Assembly: GCF_037325665.1 (NCBI RefSeq)
Contig: NC_090245.1
Location: forward strand, 74,983,970-75,047,969
DNA from: Littorina saxatilis
Lineage: Eukaryota; Mollusca; Gastropoda; Littorinimorpha; Littorinidae
DNA length: 64,000 bases
Direction of reading: 5' to 3'
Shown here: positions 26,030 to 37,514 of the stretch, one piece after another
Layout: every line of letters begins with the position of its first letter
Numbering within the stretch: the stretch's first letter is position 1
Notes under the pieces: generated by a model
Told to the model about the DNA's origin: nothing
The model's input: only the letters and a program-made list of their open reading frames with translations
Databases searched by the model: none
Translations under genes and position numbers: made by a program

Positions 26030-29000
26030 TGAATGGTCTTCTCTATCCTTAGCGGATTATGACTTTATTCAGTTATTCTGCAGAAAAACAGAAAATCTGA
26101 GAAATGCTGGAGAAAAACTGTTAGTGTTTGTTTCTGCAGCATTTCTGCATAATGTCATCTTTCGTCAGAGCAACGTTTTTTCTGCAGTAAAACAGTTTTA
26201 CTGCAGTAAAATTGAAATCAAGAATGCTGCAGTAAAACGGTGCTGTTGTTTTACTGGAGGAAAACTGTTTACACTTTTTCTTCAGCATTTTGGCATTATA
26301 ATAATAATAAATAATAAATGAGCATTTATATAGCGCAACATCATAACTTTACAATTATGCTCTTTGCGCTTGACACATTTAAAATTAAAACACAGTTATA
26401 CAAGCATTTACATCTACATTCATAGTCAGCAACGCTTAATTAAAAGCATACACCATCAAACATACATTACAAAAGATTCTTCCACTAACTAAGTAATAAA
26501 AACATGAATGAAATAGGTAGCGAAAACAAGGAAATACCAGCTGAATACCCTTAATCAAACGGAACATGTTATCAACAATACTGAAAACAGCCCTAGATGT
26601 TTATATACATTATCACATTATCACTAAAACAACAAATACACTACATGTAGCCTACTGATGGACTGAGAAAACAAAATCAGGGGTTGTATTTCTTGAAGAG
26701 GTGCGTTTTAAGTGCTCGTTTGAATGCTTGGGGTGACTGAGAGTGGCGGATGTGAAAGGGGAGAGAATTCCATTGTGTGGGTGCGCAGAAAGTAAAAGTG
26801 CGTTGTCCGTATGTTTTGGTTTTGGTGTGTGGAATGGTGAGGATGCGACAGTCAGAAGAGGCACTGAGTTGTCTTGCTGGAGAATAGACGGTGAGGAGTT
26901 CAGAGAAGTAAGCAGGAGACGAGCCAGAAAAGAAGTTAAAGCAGAGGGTGGACAGTTTGTAGTCAATGCGGGCTTGAATAGGTAACCAGTGCAGTGTGTG
27001 AAGAAGTGGTGTTGCGTGATCTCGTTTTCGCGCTTTCAGAATGAGGCGTGCTGCCGAGTTTTGGACTTTTTGTAGTTTATGCAGGAGGTACAGAGGACAG
27101 ACAGAGAGAAGAGAGTTGCAGTAGTCAAGTTTAGAAAGAAGAAAGGCACAGACAAGAATGTTAGTTGTTTGAGAGGAGAGTGTGTGGCGAATGGTGCTGA
27201 TCTTACGAAGCTCAAAATAAGCTGCTCTACAGACTAAAGATATATGTTTGTTAAGGGTCATGTCAGATGAAAGGGTGAATCCAAGGTTTCTAGCTGATGG
27301 TGAGAAAAGAATGTCGGTGTTGGAGAAAAACTGTTTGTTTCTGCAGCATTTCTGCATAATGTCATCTTTCGCCGAAGCAACGGGTTTTTCTGGAGCAAAA
27401 CATTTTACTGCAGTAAAATTGAAATCGCCTGTTTACACTTTTTCTGCAGCATTTTGTACTGGCTCATTATAATGTTGGAGCACGCGAGCCTCCCTCTGTC
27501 AAGAGATGGCCTCATCCAGAATTACCAAGAGTTGTGCGTGACACGAATGTATTTTGTCTGTCTGACTTCCTTTCAGCCGGAAGTTCAAAGTTTCAAATTA
27601 AACAATGGCACCTGTCAACAACATTGTCACATTTTCCCAGATGAACGCAGTAGTCCACTTCGTGTTCGATTTGCTTCGGAAATTGTTCACGTTCGGCTGC
27701 CATTGTGAAGTTGAATATGCTACACGCCTTCTGATTGGTACACTGCGGAACAAACTATTATACTACTCCCAGGGGGCGACGAATACAAACGCTACTTTAC
27801 AAGGTCGTTCGTTTTTCTCCAGAAAAACTGTCACAGATTATTCTGAAGAAAAAGTTAATCGCAATAATGCTGCAGAAAACCAAGTAAACATTATGCTTCA
27901 GAAAAACTGTTTTACTGCAGTAAACAACGTTGCTTCGGCGAAAGGTGACATTATGCAGAAATGCTGCAGAAAAGACAGTTTTTCTCCAGCATTTCGGTTT
28001 TTCTCCAGAATAACTGAATAATGTCATAATCCGCCAAGAGCCAGTACAAAATGTTGCAGAAAAAATGTAAACAGGTTTTCTGCAGTAAAACAACAGCACC
28101 GTTTTACTGCAGCATTCTTGATTTCAATTTTACTGCAGTAAAATGTTTTGCTGCAGAAAAAAACGCTGCTTTGGCGAAAGATGACATTATGATTATGCAG
28201 AAATGCTGCAGAAAAGAACGGTTTTTCTCCAGCATTTGTCTTTTCTGCAGAATAACTGAATAAAGTCATAATCCGCTAAGGATACTTCTCACCTCCGGGA
28301 GAACCTGTGTCTGGCCTGTCTGAAAACACCTCCGCGTGAGGGGTTTTGCTGCCAGCGCGGTAAAGATAAAAGAGGGAACATTTTCTCTGCCCGCGCGGCA
28401 GCAAGCAGGATGTCTCTGAACTGTTCTGGGATAAGACTACTGTTGCCTTTTTTCTCTCTATGTTCTCCGTTGGTCCGCAGTGTTATGGTATACGCATGCA
28501 CTTACTCGCATGTCCATCCCGAAATTTAAACTTGCAAAACAAACAAGTCTAACAATTACCTAATAACATTACAATGTGTCTGTACTGTATAAACACGGGT
28601 GCTCAAGCATATTCACTCTTGCACTTTGCCGCATATCCATTCTAAAATGTTAGCTCACAAAACATTTTTTGCAGCGTAATTGTTCAAGCAATTCATACAC
28701 ACATGTGCTCAGGCTTATTCACTCACGGAACCCCCTCTTAAGATCTCCCAACATTGAGGAAAATCGGGTCTTAGAACGTGTAAGGAGTCTTAAAATGAAA
28801 GTAAATTTACAGATGTTATCAAACGAATAATATCTGAAAAAATACAATCGGAGGGGGTTTGGTGTTGTGTGGTGTGGTAGGGGTCATGTGGTGCAAAAAA
28901 GGGGATCTTAAAAAGGGGTGTTCCACTGTAGTCACATGCCCATTCCGCCCAAATTTGAACCAACAAGAGTCACTGAATTCCTCACTAATCCACCACAGGT

Positions 29001-29464
29001 TTGTCCTGGACATAACACAAAGGAAGCGTTGGAAGCTGTACAAGAACAACGCACACAAGATCTCCCAGGTCAGTTGGAGGTACCCCTACCTGGACATCAG
29101 TTTCTACCGCCAGAACGCCAGCCACGTGTGGGACCGTGACGTGAACAACTTCTACATGTTCATCTATCCCAAGCATTGGATCTTCCCTCTCACCTCCCGC
29201 CCATTCCAAGGACGTTGGCTACCAGCTCCTCGAGACGTGAAGAACACCCTTAACCTGACCTACAACCTTAACATGTGCCAGACTGGCGGCTACAGCCACC
29301 AAAAGGAAACGTTGAACAAGAAACTGTATTACCTCCCCTGTAAAGAGCTACACGGTGTTGTCCCTTTCGTGGAAAGGGTGGAGTTCGTTGGTGGCTGTCG
29401 TGAAACGTTGGTTCTTGGTGACAAAGCCCTGGGTCACCACTTCCTTCAAGACACGAACTGTTGA
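24893..29464 (+). CDS. LicD-B: LicD/fukutin-family type II membrane transferase
   Basis: Two coding exons, 24893-25857 and 28999-29464, give 476 aa plus TGA. An Arg-rich N-terminus precedes a hydrophobic segment (about residues 17-38), then a long charged/Ser-rich stem. The LicD signature is [12 protein letters not shown] (from residue 281) and PWDDDLD (295-301). Exon 2 ([38 protein letters not shown]) is more than half identical to LicD-A by eye, while the stems barely align. Expected role: Golgi or secretory-pathway transfer of a phospho-group to a glycan; substrates unknown. The acceptor at 24879-24880 leaves 12 nt before ATG 24893. The phase-2 junction is AA|G with the same GTTGGT donor as LicD-A. 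The 3.1-kb intron holds a foldback cluster, a CR1-type LINE and a MITE ending about 70 bp before exon 2. Tandem duplication with LicD-A is clear. Confidence 0.86.
26046..28287. mobile_element. CTGCAG-rich foldback cluster in LicD-B intron
   Basis: The left end starts TCCTTAGCGGATTATGAC and the right end is its exact reverse complement. Inverted arms of about 250 bp lie at 26046-26291 and 28023-28287, with partial extra arms at 27318-27470 and 27796-28022. Arms are packed with CTGCAG, including the palindrome TTTTACTGCAGTAAAA at 26196-26211. A CR1-type LINE is inserted in it. No transposase; apparently several copies nested or recombined. Confidence 0.8.
26296..27316 (-). mobile_element. CR1/L2-type LINE, 5'-truncated
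   Basis: The minus frame 27357-26677 encodes the end of a LINE reverse transcriptase: [46 protein letters not shown] and WNSLPFHIR are hallmarks of the CR1/L2 group. The 3' end is GCGCTATATAAATGCTCA followed by ATTATT units. The frame is open across about 215 codons of the element, so a fairly young but dead-on-arrival copy. Confidence 0.85.
28724..28928. mobile_element. mariner-like MITE, degenerate copy
   Basis: The left part reads GGAACCCCCTCTTAAGATC and the right part ends GGGGTGTTCCACTG followed by TA. This is the CAGTGGAACC family seen intact at 48131-48305. The left end is worn. It stops about 70 bp before exon 2 of LicD-B. Confidence 0.65.
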
Positions 29465-29471
29465 GCTCGTA

Positions 29472-29474
<3 letters not shown>

Positions 29475-29517
<43 letters not shown>

Positions 29518-29645
29518 GTCAGTGTGTGTGTAGACCCTCTGTGTGTGTGTGTGTAGACTGTGTGTAGTGTGTGTGTGTGTGTGTGTGTGAGCCACGGTGT
29601 TTGTCAGTGTGTCACCGTGTGTGTGTGTGTGTGTGTGTGTGTTGT
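29475..29645. repeat. (GT)n microsatellites after LicD-B
   Basis: Three GT tracts start 10 bp after the LicD-B stop codon, so they would lie in the 3' UTR. From 29646 to 29930 nothing was recognised. Confidence 0.9.
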
Positions 29646-29933
29646 ACTTGTGCTCGCCTTGAACACTACGCGGCAAAAAATTTCAATCTCCAGCAGTTAA
29701 AAGGTGGAAGAAAACTAGCTGCTGCCACAACTGGTTCCAAGATGCCAGGAGTCGAGAATCCTGATCCTTCCTGCTCATGATGTTGGCTGACAGCTTTACT
29801 TCCCCTGTGTTACGGAAGCGGAAACGCCGTTCCGGGTCGCCAAGACGCAGTACTAGAAGTGGCAATGACTGGCTGACATTTTAGGGCTGCCTCTTGCCGT
29901 GTACATATACATCACACATGACAAGTTGTCAAA

Positions 29934-30195
29934 ACAAGTTGCGTAAAGCGATATCAAAACATTAAGTCAATCTATCTGCCTAAACAATTGAAACTGAAAA
30001 CACTCAGTTATACATCGAGTCACTTCGTAACCCTTTGACTAAGATGTCGTTGACTCCGCGGTTGCCACGGTGCTGCCTCAACTTTTCTTAAAAGTCGGAT
30101 ATATAACGTCATCAAACGTTTTTATCCATGAAATTAAAAAAATCTAGCCATTTTACACGGAGGAATTCACATGTAAAGTTTCAGTTGAACCACAT
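29934..30195 (-). mobile_element. family R repeat, copy F (old fragment)
   Basis: Inverted fragment starting AAGTTGCGTAAAGCGA, with the GCTGCCTCAACTTTTC and AACGTCATCAAACG segments recognisable. The TGACGTCA palindrome is mutated and the head is missing. Confidence 0.65.
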
Positions 30196-30426
30196 AATTT
30201 TTATTGGAAAGATGTGAGTTGGTTCATTTAAAAAAACAATTTTTTACCGTTGGAAAGTTTGTTTATTAATAGGCGGTTACAAATCAGAACCATATTTGTG
30301 TAAGCGTTGGTTACATTTCCACATGACGCCAGTGTTTTTTTGTTTTGCCGGAAGGATGGTTCTAAACCATTAAACGAATATCTACTAGGCCTATTCAATA
30401 TTAATTACACATTAAGTACATGCTTC

Positions 30427-30928
30427 CATTTGAAACTTTGAGGTCTTCATCGGGGATTGACGCCCGACAAAAGTTAATTGAAGCCCGACAGAGCGAAGCG
30501 ACGGAGGGCTTCAATTAGACTTTGGGAGGGCGTCAATCCACGATGAAGACCGAGAAGTTTCAAATGCCAATGGAAGCATGTTAATTTTATTGTAATTCAA
30601 TCTGACGACGATCTCTTTCCTGCTTTCATGCGGTTGTGAGACAGAATTGGTTCTGTTCTGTTCACACACTACTTTCAGTCCACCTAGGTCAAGTCCCAAG
30701 AAATATGTCTCTGTATCGGAGGGCTTCAATTAGACTTTGGGAGGGCGTCAATCCACGATGAAGACCGAGAAGTTTCAAATGGAAGCATGTTAATTTTATT
30801 GTAATTCAATCTGACGACGATCTCTTTCCTGCTTTCATGCGGTTGTGAACAGACAGAATTGGTTCTGTTCTGTTCACACACTACTTTCAGTCCACCTAGG
30901 TCAAGTCCCAAGAAATATGTCTCTGTAT
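30427..30928. repeat. foldback plus 215-bp tandem duplication
   Basis: The left part pairs with its inverse (TTTGAAACTTTGAGGTCTTC against GAAGACCGAGAAGTTTCAAA) around AGAGCGAAGCG, making arms of about 60 bp. From 30500 a unit of about 215 bp with GGAGGGCTTCAATTAGAC, TCTGACGACGATCTC and TCAGTCCACCTAGGTC is repeated once, from 30717 to 30928. Confidence 0.8.
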
Positions 30929-30934
30929 TCCTAT

Positions 30935-31287
30935 GAGGGCCCCAAAGGGTTTAAAATCGTGATCGTGATTGGCGTTTTTTGACCTTTCTGTGACTGTGAT
31001 TGCCGAAATTTCCATTTCTGTGATCGTGATGGGACTTTGCCCGTGATCCGTGATGACAAAAAAATCAAGTCTCGTGATCGTGATCGTCATTTGTTTTCGT
31101 GATCGTGATGGGCATTATTACAAAGCATGTTATTTTCAACGTACATTTTTCACAGCTGTATCACTCTATGATCCTCTATTCGTCAAGGTGTTTGTGATCG
31201 TGAAAACAAAAATCAAGGTAACTGTGATCGTGAAAGCTAAAATTTCCCTTCCCGTGATCGTGATGATACCCCCCCTTTGGGGCCCTC
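30935..31287. mobile_element. MITE full of GTGATCGTGA motifs, 7-bp TSD
   Basis: Termini are GAGGGCCCCAAAGGG and its near reverse complement ending GGGGCCCTC. TTCCTAT flanks both ends (30928-30934 and 31288-31294) as a 7-bp target-site duplication. The 353-bp interior repeats GTGATCGTGA-like words about fifteen times. No transposase; superfamily uncertain. Confidence 0.85.
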
Positions 31288-31754
31288 TTCCTATCGTATC
31301 ACTCTGCTCCAGTTTTGTTTTCTTTCACACACATTCTCACTCTGCTCCAGTTTTGTTTTCTTTCACACACATTTCCCTTCTTTTTTGGCGGGTTTCTGGA
31401 CAGCAAACTCTAAAACAAATTCTTTTATCACAAACAGCGATCTTTGGAATTGACTGACGTAGTCCGGAAGAATTCATGCATCAACTTACGTCACGTATTC
31501 GACGTCATCACTTCGCATACCTTATGGTCTCGGTATTTCGTTGGCCTTCATTTCCGAGTTGAGGCTGTATCAATGCGCCTCGCCAGCAGGTTGTTTATGG
31601 ATTTTTTAGTGAGTGGTTATCGACAATTAATGACCGGTAATTTTTAATGAGTTGGGGCATTCTGACCAATCACAGGATCTGTTTCATTAAAACGCAAACT
31701 TGATTGAATATTGAATGGTAATATCCTGGCCGGCTGGTGTGCTGAACTTTAAAA

Positions 31755-33012
31755 CAAGTCGCGTAAGGCGAAATTACTACATTTAGTCAAGCTGTTGAAC
31801 TCACAAAATGAAACTGAACGCACTGCATGTTTACACAATGACCGTAGTCCGCCGCTCGTGTAAAACGCAGTGTCAGTGAAACTGATGAGCCTGTTTAGCG
31901 CAGTAGTGGTTTCGCTGTGCTGCATTGCACGCTTTTCTGTACCTCTCTTCGTTTTAACTTTCTGAGCGTGTTTTTAATCCAAACATATCATATCTATATG
32001 TTTTTAGAATGAGAAACCGACAAGGAATAAGATGAAATTGTTTTTAAATCGATTTCGGACATTTTATTTTAATAATTTTTTTTTAAATTTTCAGAGCTTG
32101 TTTTAAATAGAGAATACTACATGGCTTGCTGTGTCGTACCCGATTTACACGAGTTTTTTTTTTTTAAATATTGAACTGCGAGCGAAAGCGAGCTGTTCAC
32201 TATTTGAAAAAGCAACGAGTGTAAATCTGGTATGACACAGCAAGCCATGTAGTATTCTGTTTATCCTACATACTGTACTTACGTGTATTTTACTGAAAAT
32301 GTCTTGCAGACGAGGCAGCTAAATTGAAGACGCTTGTTTTGGAACCTCGATCTTTTCTAAAGCCTCGTGCAATCTATTACGTCAAAGCAAAGAAACGTCA
32401 CTCTGAAAGTGTGGCGTGACGTGTTAGTTCTAAAGATTCATCGAGGGCAATTAGCGAGCGCAATTTTTGTTTCTATAATGACGTTTGTCTCGGTGACTTT
32501 GGCATCATAAGCAGTGGAAAAACAGGTCCCTGCCAGACTTGCTTGACATGACCTCATTTACATGATATACACACGTGTGATTTGAACGATTATTTTCTCA
32601 CGGGTGTCTCTCTCACGTATGTAGGATAAATCCGAATATAACATATTTATGTTTTTGGAATCAGAAAATGATGAAGAATAAGATGAACGTTATTTTTGAT
32701 CGTTTTGAAAAAAAATATTTTAATTACAATTTTCGGATTTTTAATGACCAAAGTCATCAATTAATTTTTAAGCCTCCAAGCTGAAATGCAATAGCAAAGT
32801 CCGGCCTTCGTCGAAGATTGCTTGGCCAAAATTTTAATCAGTTTTATTAAAAAATGAGGGTGTGACAATGCCGCCTCAACTTTTACCAAAAGCCGGATAT
32901 GACGTCATCAAAGACATTTATCAAAAAAACGAAAAAAACGTCTGGGGATATCATACCCAGAAACTCTCATGTAAAATTTCATAAAGATCGGTCCAGTAGT
33001 TTACTCTGAATC

Positions 33013-33082
<70 letters not shown>

Positions 33083-33146
33083 ACGACCCTCGTCTCGATT
33101 CCCCCCTCTACGTTAAAACATTTAGTCAAAACTTGACTAAATGTAA
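31755..33146 (-). mobile_element. family R repeat, copy G, split by another element
   Basis: Inverted copy from CAAGTCGCGTAAGGCG to the head ending AACTTGACTAAATGT, with TGACGTCA at 32900-32907 and a CA tract at about 33018-33080. A 0.5-kb foldback element (32108-32628) interrupts it. Confidence 0.88.
32108..32628. mobile_element. foldback element nested in R copy G
   Basis: Sequence absent from other R copies. GAATACTACATGGCTTGCTG at its start is inverted at about 32242-32265, flanking a stem with CTGCGAGCGAAAGCGAGC. The rest to 32628 is non-coding and ends GTATGTAGGATAAA. The segment GTTTGTCTCGGT also occurs near 21708. Confidence 0.65.
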
Positions 33147-33399
33147 CAAAAGAAGAAGTGAACATTGATTATGAACGAAAGAGGGAGGAAACACTATTAT
33201 ATTGCTGTGCCGGGATAGAAAATCTGAGAAAACTGGGTCTTGAAAGAGTGGAAGGTCGGTCTAATCGGGGGATGGGGGTCTTACTAAGGGAGGGAGTCTT
33301 CCATTGGGTAGGATGGTTGGGCCCGTGGGAGGGGGGGTAAGAAGAGAGGGGGTCTTCTATCGGGTGGGGGGAGGGTCTTAAACTCTTGGGAGGGAGTAC

Positions 33400-33455
33400 G
33401 AGTACGTCTTATTTTGGGGGAGAGGGGGAGGGGTGTTAAAAGGGGGGTTCCACTG
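33400..33455. mobile_element. mariner-like MITE terminal fragment
   Basis: G-rich sequence ending TTAAAAGGGGGGTTCCACTG, the 3' end of the CAGTGGAACC family. The partner end is not convincing; GGAGGG-rich stretches from 33240 may be its worn body. Confidence 0.45.
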
Positions 33456-33497
33456 AAATGGCAAATGACAAAGAAGAGTCGTCTGAGCATTTGCTTT

Positions 33498-34378
33498 TTA
33501 TATTTAGTCAAGTTTTGACTAAATATTTTAACATCGAGGGGGAATCGAAACGAGGGTCGTGGTGTATGTGTGTGTGTGTGTGTGTGTGTATGTGTGTGTG
33601 TGTGTGTGCGTGCGTGCGTGCGTGTAGAGCGATTCAGACCAAACTACTGGGCCGATCTTTATGAAATTTTACATGAGAGTTCATGGGATTGATATCCCCG
33701 AACGTTTTTCTCCTTTTTTCGATAAATGTCTTTGATGACGTCATATCCGGCTTTTCGTGAAAGTTGAGGCGGCACTGTCACGCTCTCATTTTTCAACCAA
33801 ATTGGTTGAAATTTTGGTCAAGTAGTCTTCGACGAAGCCCGGACTTCGGTATTGCATTTCAGCGTGATGGCTTAAAAATTCATTAATGACTTTGGTCATT
33901 AAAAATCTGAAAATTGTAAAAAAAAATCAAAAATTATAAAACGATCCAAATTTACGTTTATCTTATTTTCCATTATTTTCTGATTCCAAAAACATATAAA
34001 TATGTTATATTTGAATTAAAAACAAGCTCTGAAAATTAAAAATATAAAAATTATTATCAAAATTAAATTTTCCAAATCAATTTAAAAACACTTTCATCTT
34101 ATTCCTTGTCGGTTCCTGATTCCAAAAACATATAGATATGATATGTTTGGATTAAAAACACGCTCAGAAAGTTAAAACGAAGAGAGGTATAGAAAAGCGT
34201 GCTATCCTTCTCAGCGCAACTACTAAACCGCTCTTCTTGTCAATTTCACTGCCTGAACGGTGGACTGACGATGCTATGAGTATACGGTCTTGCTGAAAAA
34301 TTGCATTGCGTTCAGTTTCATTCTGTGAGTTCGACAGCTACTTGACTAAATATTGTATTTTCGCCTTACGCGACTTGT
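33498..34378 (+). mobile_element. family R repeat, copy H (full length)
   Basis: Head at 33498, GT/GCGT tract, TGACGTCA at 33736-33743, AT-rich middle with two CCAAAAACATAT segments, and tail ending CCTTACGCGACTTG. About 881 bp, the best reference copy in the window. No open frame. Confidence 0.92.
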
Positions 34379-35820
34379 TACTTGTTTAAATCATTGTTTA
34401 GTACTCACCTTTGAGACGGAAATATAACTGAGCATAGCACAATCACAAACATCAACAAATTAGACACAATCACATGCTACTAATTTATGCATCAAATGTA
34501 AATATACCTGGCGTTTACACTGATGAATTCTCATAAGTACAGTTTCTAGTGGTAAGTAGTTTGAGTGACGGCCGTACGAAGACGGCCGGGGTGGCCAGGA
34601 AAAGGGGACGGAGAGAAAAGGACTTATAGATATAACGTTTTTAGTGTCAAATGCTATATGCAATCCAGTAGGGCCTAATTAAATACCACAACTTTTATTG
34701 CTGGCGTGGCGCTGGTTGTGAATCTTCTGCATGTCTGATTTACCTGTTGTGTTAATAACTCATTTTTGGCACAAGCTTTGTGCCATAGCATACGCCGGTG
34801 TGACGTTTTCATCTTTCGCCGTGTTGATATTTCGCTTCTCGGCCTCGTTAATCTAGTATAAACTCTACAGTAACACTGAACAAAAAAACACCCTTCGATA
34901 GTACTGATGAGCGACCTTGTGTACCTTACATTCATGGGGCCAAATTTGTCCGACCAATTTGTTTTATTTAACTTAGAAATTTGATTCATCCTAAAATGTT
35001 TTTCTTCTTACTCAAGGGACGTAACCACTCAGTACACGTTTTCGAAGAATTCGATTTTTGGGGTGAAATCTATTAAATTTTACCACCAATTTTCTTCACA
35101 TGCAAGAAACTGACATGCTTTTCGTCCATAAATAATTTCACTTCTTAATTTTACCAGGAAACAACCGTGTTTCAGTCTTGTATATGTCGAGGGGGAAATA
35201 TGTACACAGGCGAAAGATGAAATCGTGACACCGGAAGTAGAATTTGCAGCGCGTCTGAGAAAATGAAACTTGGGAGGCGTTGTGCAGATTCAGTTGTTGT
35301 TGTTTTTATTCTGGTTCCGTCCTGTAGACATGTAAATATGGCTAGAGAAAAGTCTGCATCCTCCGCCTGCATGATGGATTGTAGATCGCGCCATCCTCAT
35401 CAGAGTTTATGCTGAAGGTATGGTCAAGGCAAGTGCATAGTACATGCAAGAAATTAGTGTCACGTGCAGCCTCATTACGCCGAGGGTGCATGTGAGTAAA
35501 CTCCCCCTCCACTAACCCCCCCCCCCCCTTTCGGAACAATCTCTCTCTGATGTTCGATTTGCTTTCTTGACTTTTGGTTTTTTCTTTGTTGTGGTATTTT
35601 GATTTTGTTTGTCACATTTGCAGGTTCATGCTTTCACTTTGACCTGTTTTTATAGCAGGAGGCAAAATTCCACACAAGCACTAAACCATACGTTTTGTGT
35701 GGTATTCAATATTCTCTCCTGGTAATCATTAACATGATTTAGCATATCACCACATATACATGTCCCTAATAGGAAATTCCCTGTGAGGACGTTAAGCCCC
35801 CTCCCCCCATATTTCATTAA
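34379..35820. other. intergenic, no gene recognised
   Basis: No family or RNA gene seen. Contains a short C run near 35518-35528 and a few unassigned reading frames without recognisable motifs. Confidence 0.6.
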
Positions 35821-35822
35821 CA

Positions 35823-36347
35823 TATAATATATAAAACGTCAGAAATTGTGAAAGAAACAATTGAAAGTCAGCAGAGACTTTCTTCCGAGATTGGTTAAAA
35901 TCTCTTAGCAGAAAAGAGAGAGAAATAAGTATCCCTTCACAGACAGCCTATTGGGAGCATCAGACCCTCCTCAAGGGGGACCGAGATTTACAGAGCAAAG
36001 TCCCTTTGTGGGGGACGTATCACAAGGTAATCTAGTCCTGAGGAGGACCATTGTTTTTGTACCTAGACAAGACACGTGCTTCGACACTATTGTGTCTCAT
36101 CAGTGGTCAGGTGGTACTGATGGCGAGAGTTGTCAACCCATGGTATCCAACTAAAAAGCAAACCACTCTCTGAATGGGAGCTTCTGTTGGCATGGGAGTC
36201 TACCCTCATCTGACAACCATACATATAGATATGTGAAGGGATACTTTTTCTCTCTCTTTCTCTGCTAAGAGATTTTAACAAATCTCGGAAGAAAGTCTCT
36301 GCTGACTTTCAATTGTTTCTTTCACAATTTCTGATGTTATAATATAT
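35823..36347. mobile_element. foldback element with ~115-bp arms
   Basis: The left arm (35823-35940) and right arm (36233-36347) are near-perfect inverse copies, carrying GAAATTGTGAAAGAAACAAT, GTCAGCAGAGACTTTCTTCC and TCTCTTAGCAGA. The ~290-bp core holds a hammerhead-ribozyme-like motif on the minus strand. No protein coding. Possibly derived from a Penelope-like retroelement or retrozyme. Confidence 0.75.
36037..36111 (-). ncRNA. hammerhead-ribozyme-like core
   Basis: On the minus strand CTGATGA (36097-36103) is followed by a perfect 5-bp stem II (GACAC/GTGTC, loop AATA). Then come GAA (36080-36082), a self-complementary GCAC/GTGT stem III and C, giving a GTC cleavage triplet. Stem I is only partly paired next to the core; CCTGA and TCAGG further out may close it. 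The base after GAA is G, not the usual A. Short palindromic stem III is known from Penelope-like elements and animal retrozymes. Activity not shown. Confidence 0.55.
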
Positions 36348-36715
36348 ATACACATATTGCAATTTGCAGTGATTAATTATTGTCATCTGACCTGAAACTT
36401 CTCAAATGTACAGGGAGTGCAGATCATGGATGCAATAGACGAATTCCGGAAATAACTTGTCAAGTTTTTATGGGCAGCAAACGTTTGTCTTTCTTTGGAA
36501 AAAAAGAGGGCAAACAGAAACAAAACCTCGTGACAAAATATAGGCCAAATATTATTGAGTTGCGTGTCTTAGTCTTACATGTGCTCGCTGAAAACAGATT
36601 TGCATCCAAAAGGAGCACCAGTGTAAGAATTACTTGTTAGCTGGCCTTGACCCCATCTGCAGTCTGTAACGCTGCAGTCTTCTTCTTGTCGATCACACGT
36701 CTATACATTCTGATA

Positions 36716-36957
36716 AGGCCAAAAAAAAAAAAAAGGTCTGTTTACGGTAACCCGACCGACCCTAGTTTTTTCGCGCGACCCTAGACTTTTTTTGGGCATT
36801 TGGGGGAAGAAAAAAAAAATCTTGTTTTTTGGGCAAAATAACGTAAAAATATGGTTTTTTGGAAAAGGAAAAAAAAAAAAAAAAAAAAAATCCCGACCTA
36901 CCGACCCTATTTTTTTGGCCTATGTTACCGTAAACAGACCTATTTTTTTTTTGGCCT
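36716..36957. mobile_element. AGGCC-ended MITE, copy 1
   Basis: Inverted termini AGGCCAAAAA and TTTTTTGGCC, with subterminal GTCTGTTTACGGTAAC inverted as GTTACCGTAAACAGAC near the other end. TA precedes the left end and follows the right end. A second copy lies at 45979-46215 in GEN1. 242 bp, non-coding. Confidence 0.85.
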
Positions 36958-37514
36958 AATCCTCGCTCCATGGCTATCGCCAGTTGTCTCTCTGACCAAA
37001 CGCTACAGTCCTATGCGAATCTATCAAAACAAGAATACAAGAGTTATCTCCCATATGTATTTCACGAGCACTGATCTAAATTTGAGATCAGTGTTCGCGA
37101 GACGAACATTATTGCAGATTGGCCGACTTCGACAGTGATCTCCGTTCTGTTCTTCACAGTTATGATAAAGACATCGTTCTAAGGTCAAAACAAGTCGAAA
37201 TTTTGGGACTGCTGCCGGAAGGAGACCGTAATATATGGTTGCATCACTGTCAAAAAAATCGTCTGCTCCAGCGAGCGCGAAACCAAACGGTTGATTATCA
37301 TGTGACACTTATGCCATAGTTAGAGTTGTTTGCACAGTAAATACATCCGCGAAAAATAGCTTGCTTGAAACTGTCTAAAATAAAAATTCCTCTGCAATTT
37401 AAAAATTACAAAACACCATGAAAAATCATTATTGACGATCGCGAATCTGCTTATATCAATAATACATTACAAAAAGCTCTAAATATGTAAAAAACAAGAA
37501 ATTCCTCCGAGGTA

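Noticed and set aside
29446-29676. CRISPR-like or tandem spacer array
   Set aside because: Repeats here and elsewhere are simple microsatellites; none has regular repeat-spacer structure.
34675-34989. A 104-codon minus-strand frame
   Set aside because: No recognisable motif, no splice context and composition like the surrounding intergenic DNA.
37119-37319. A 66-codon frame (ADFDSDLRSVLHSYDKDI, LRSKQVEILGLL) resembling the start of a RecQ-like helicase
   Set aside because: Similarity is only to the short KQ-x-E Q-motif style segment; no helicase motifs follow. A fragment is possible, but support is too thin to list.
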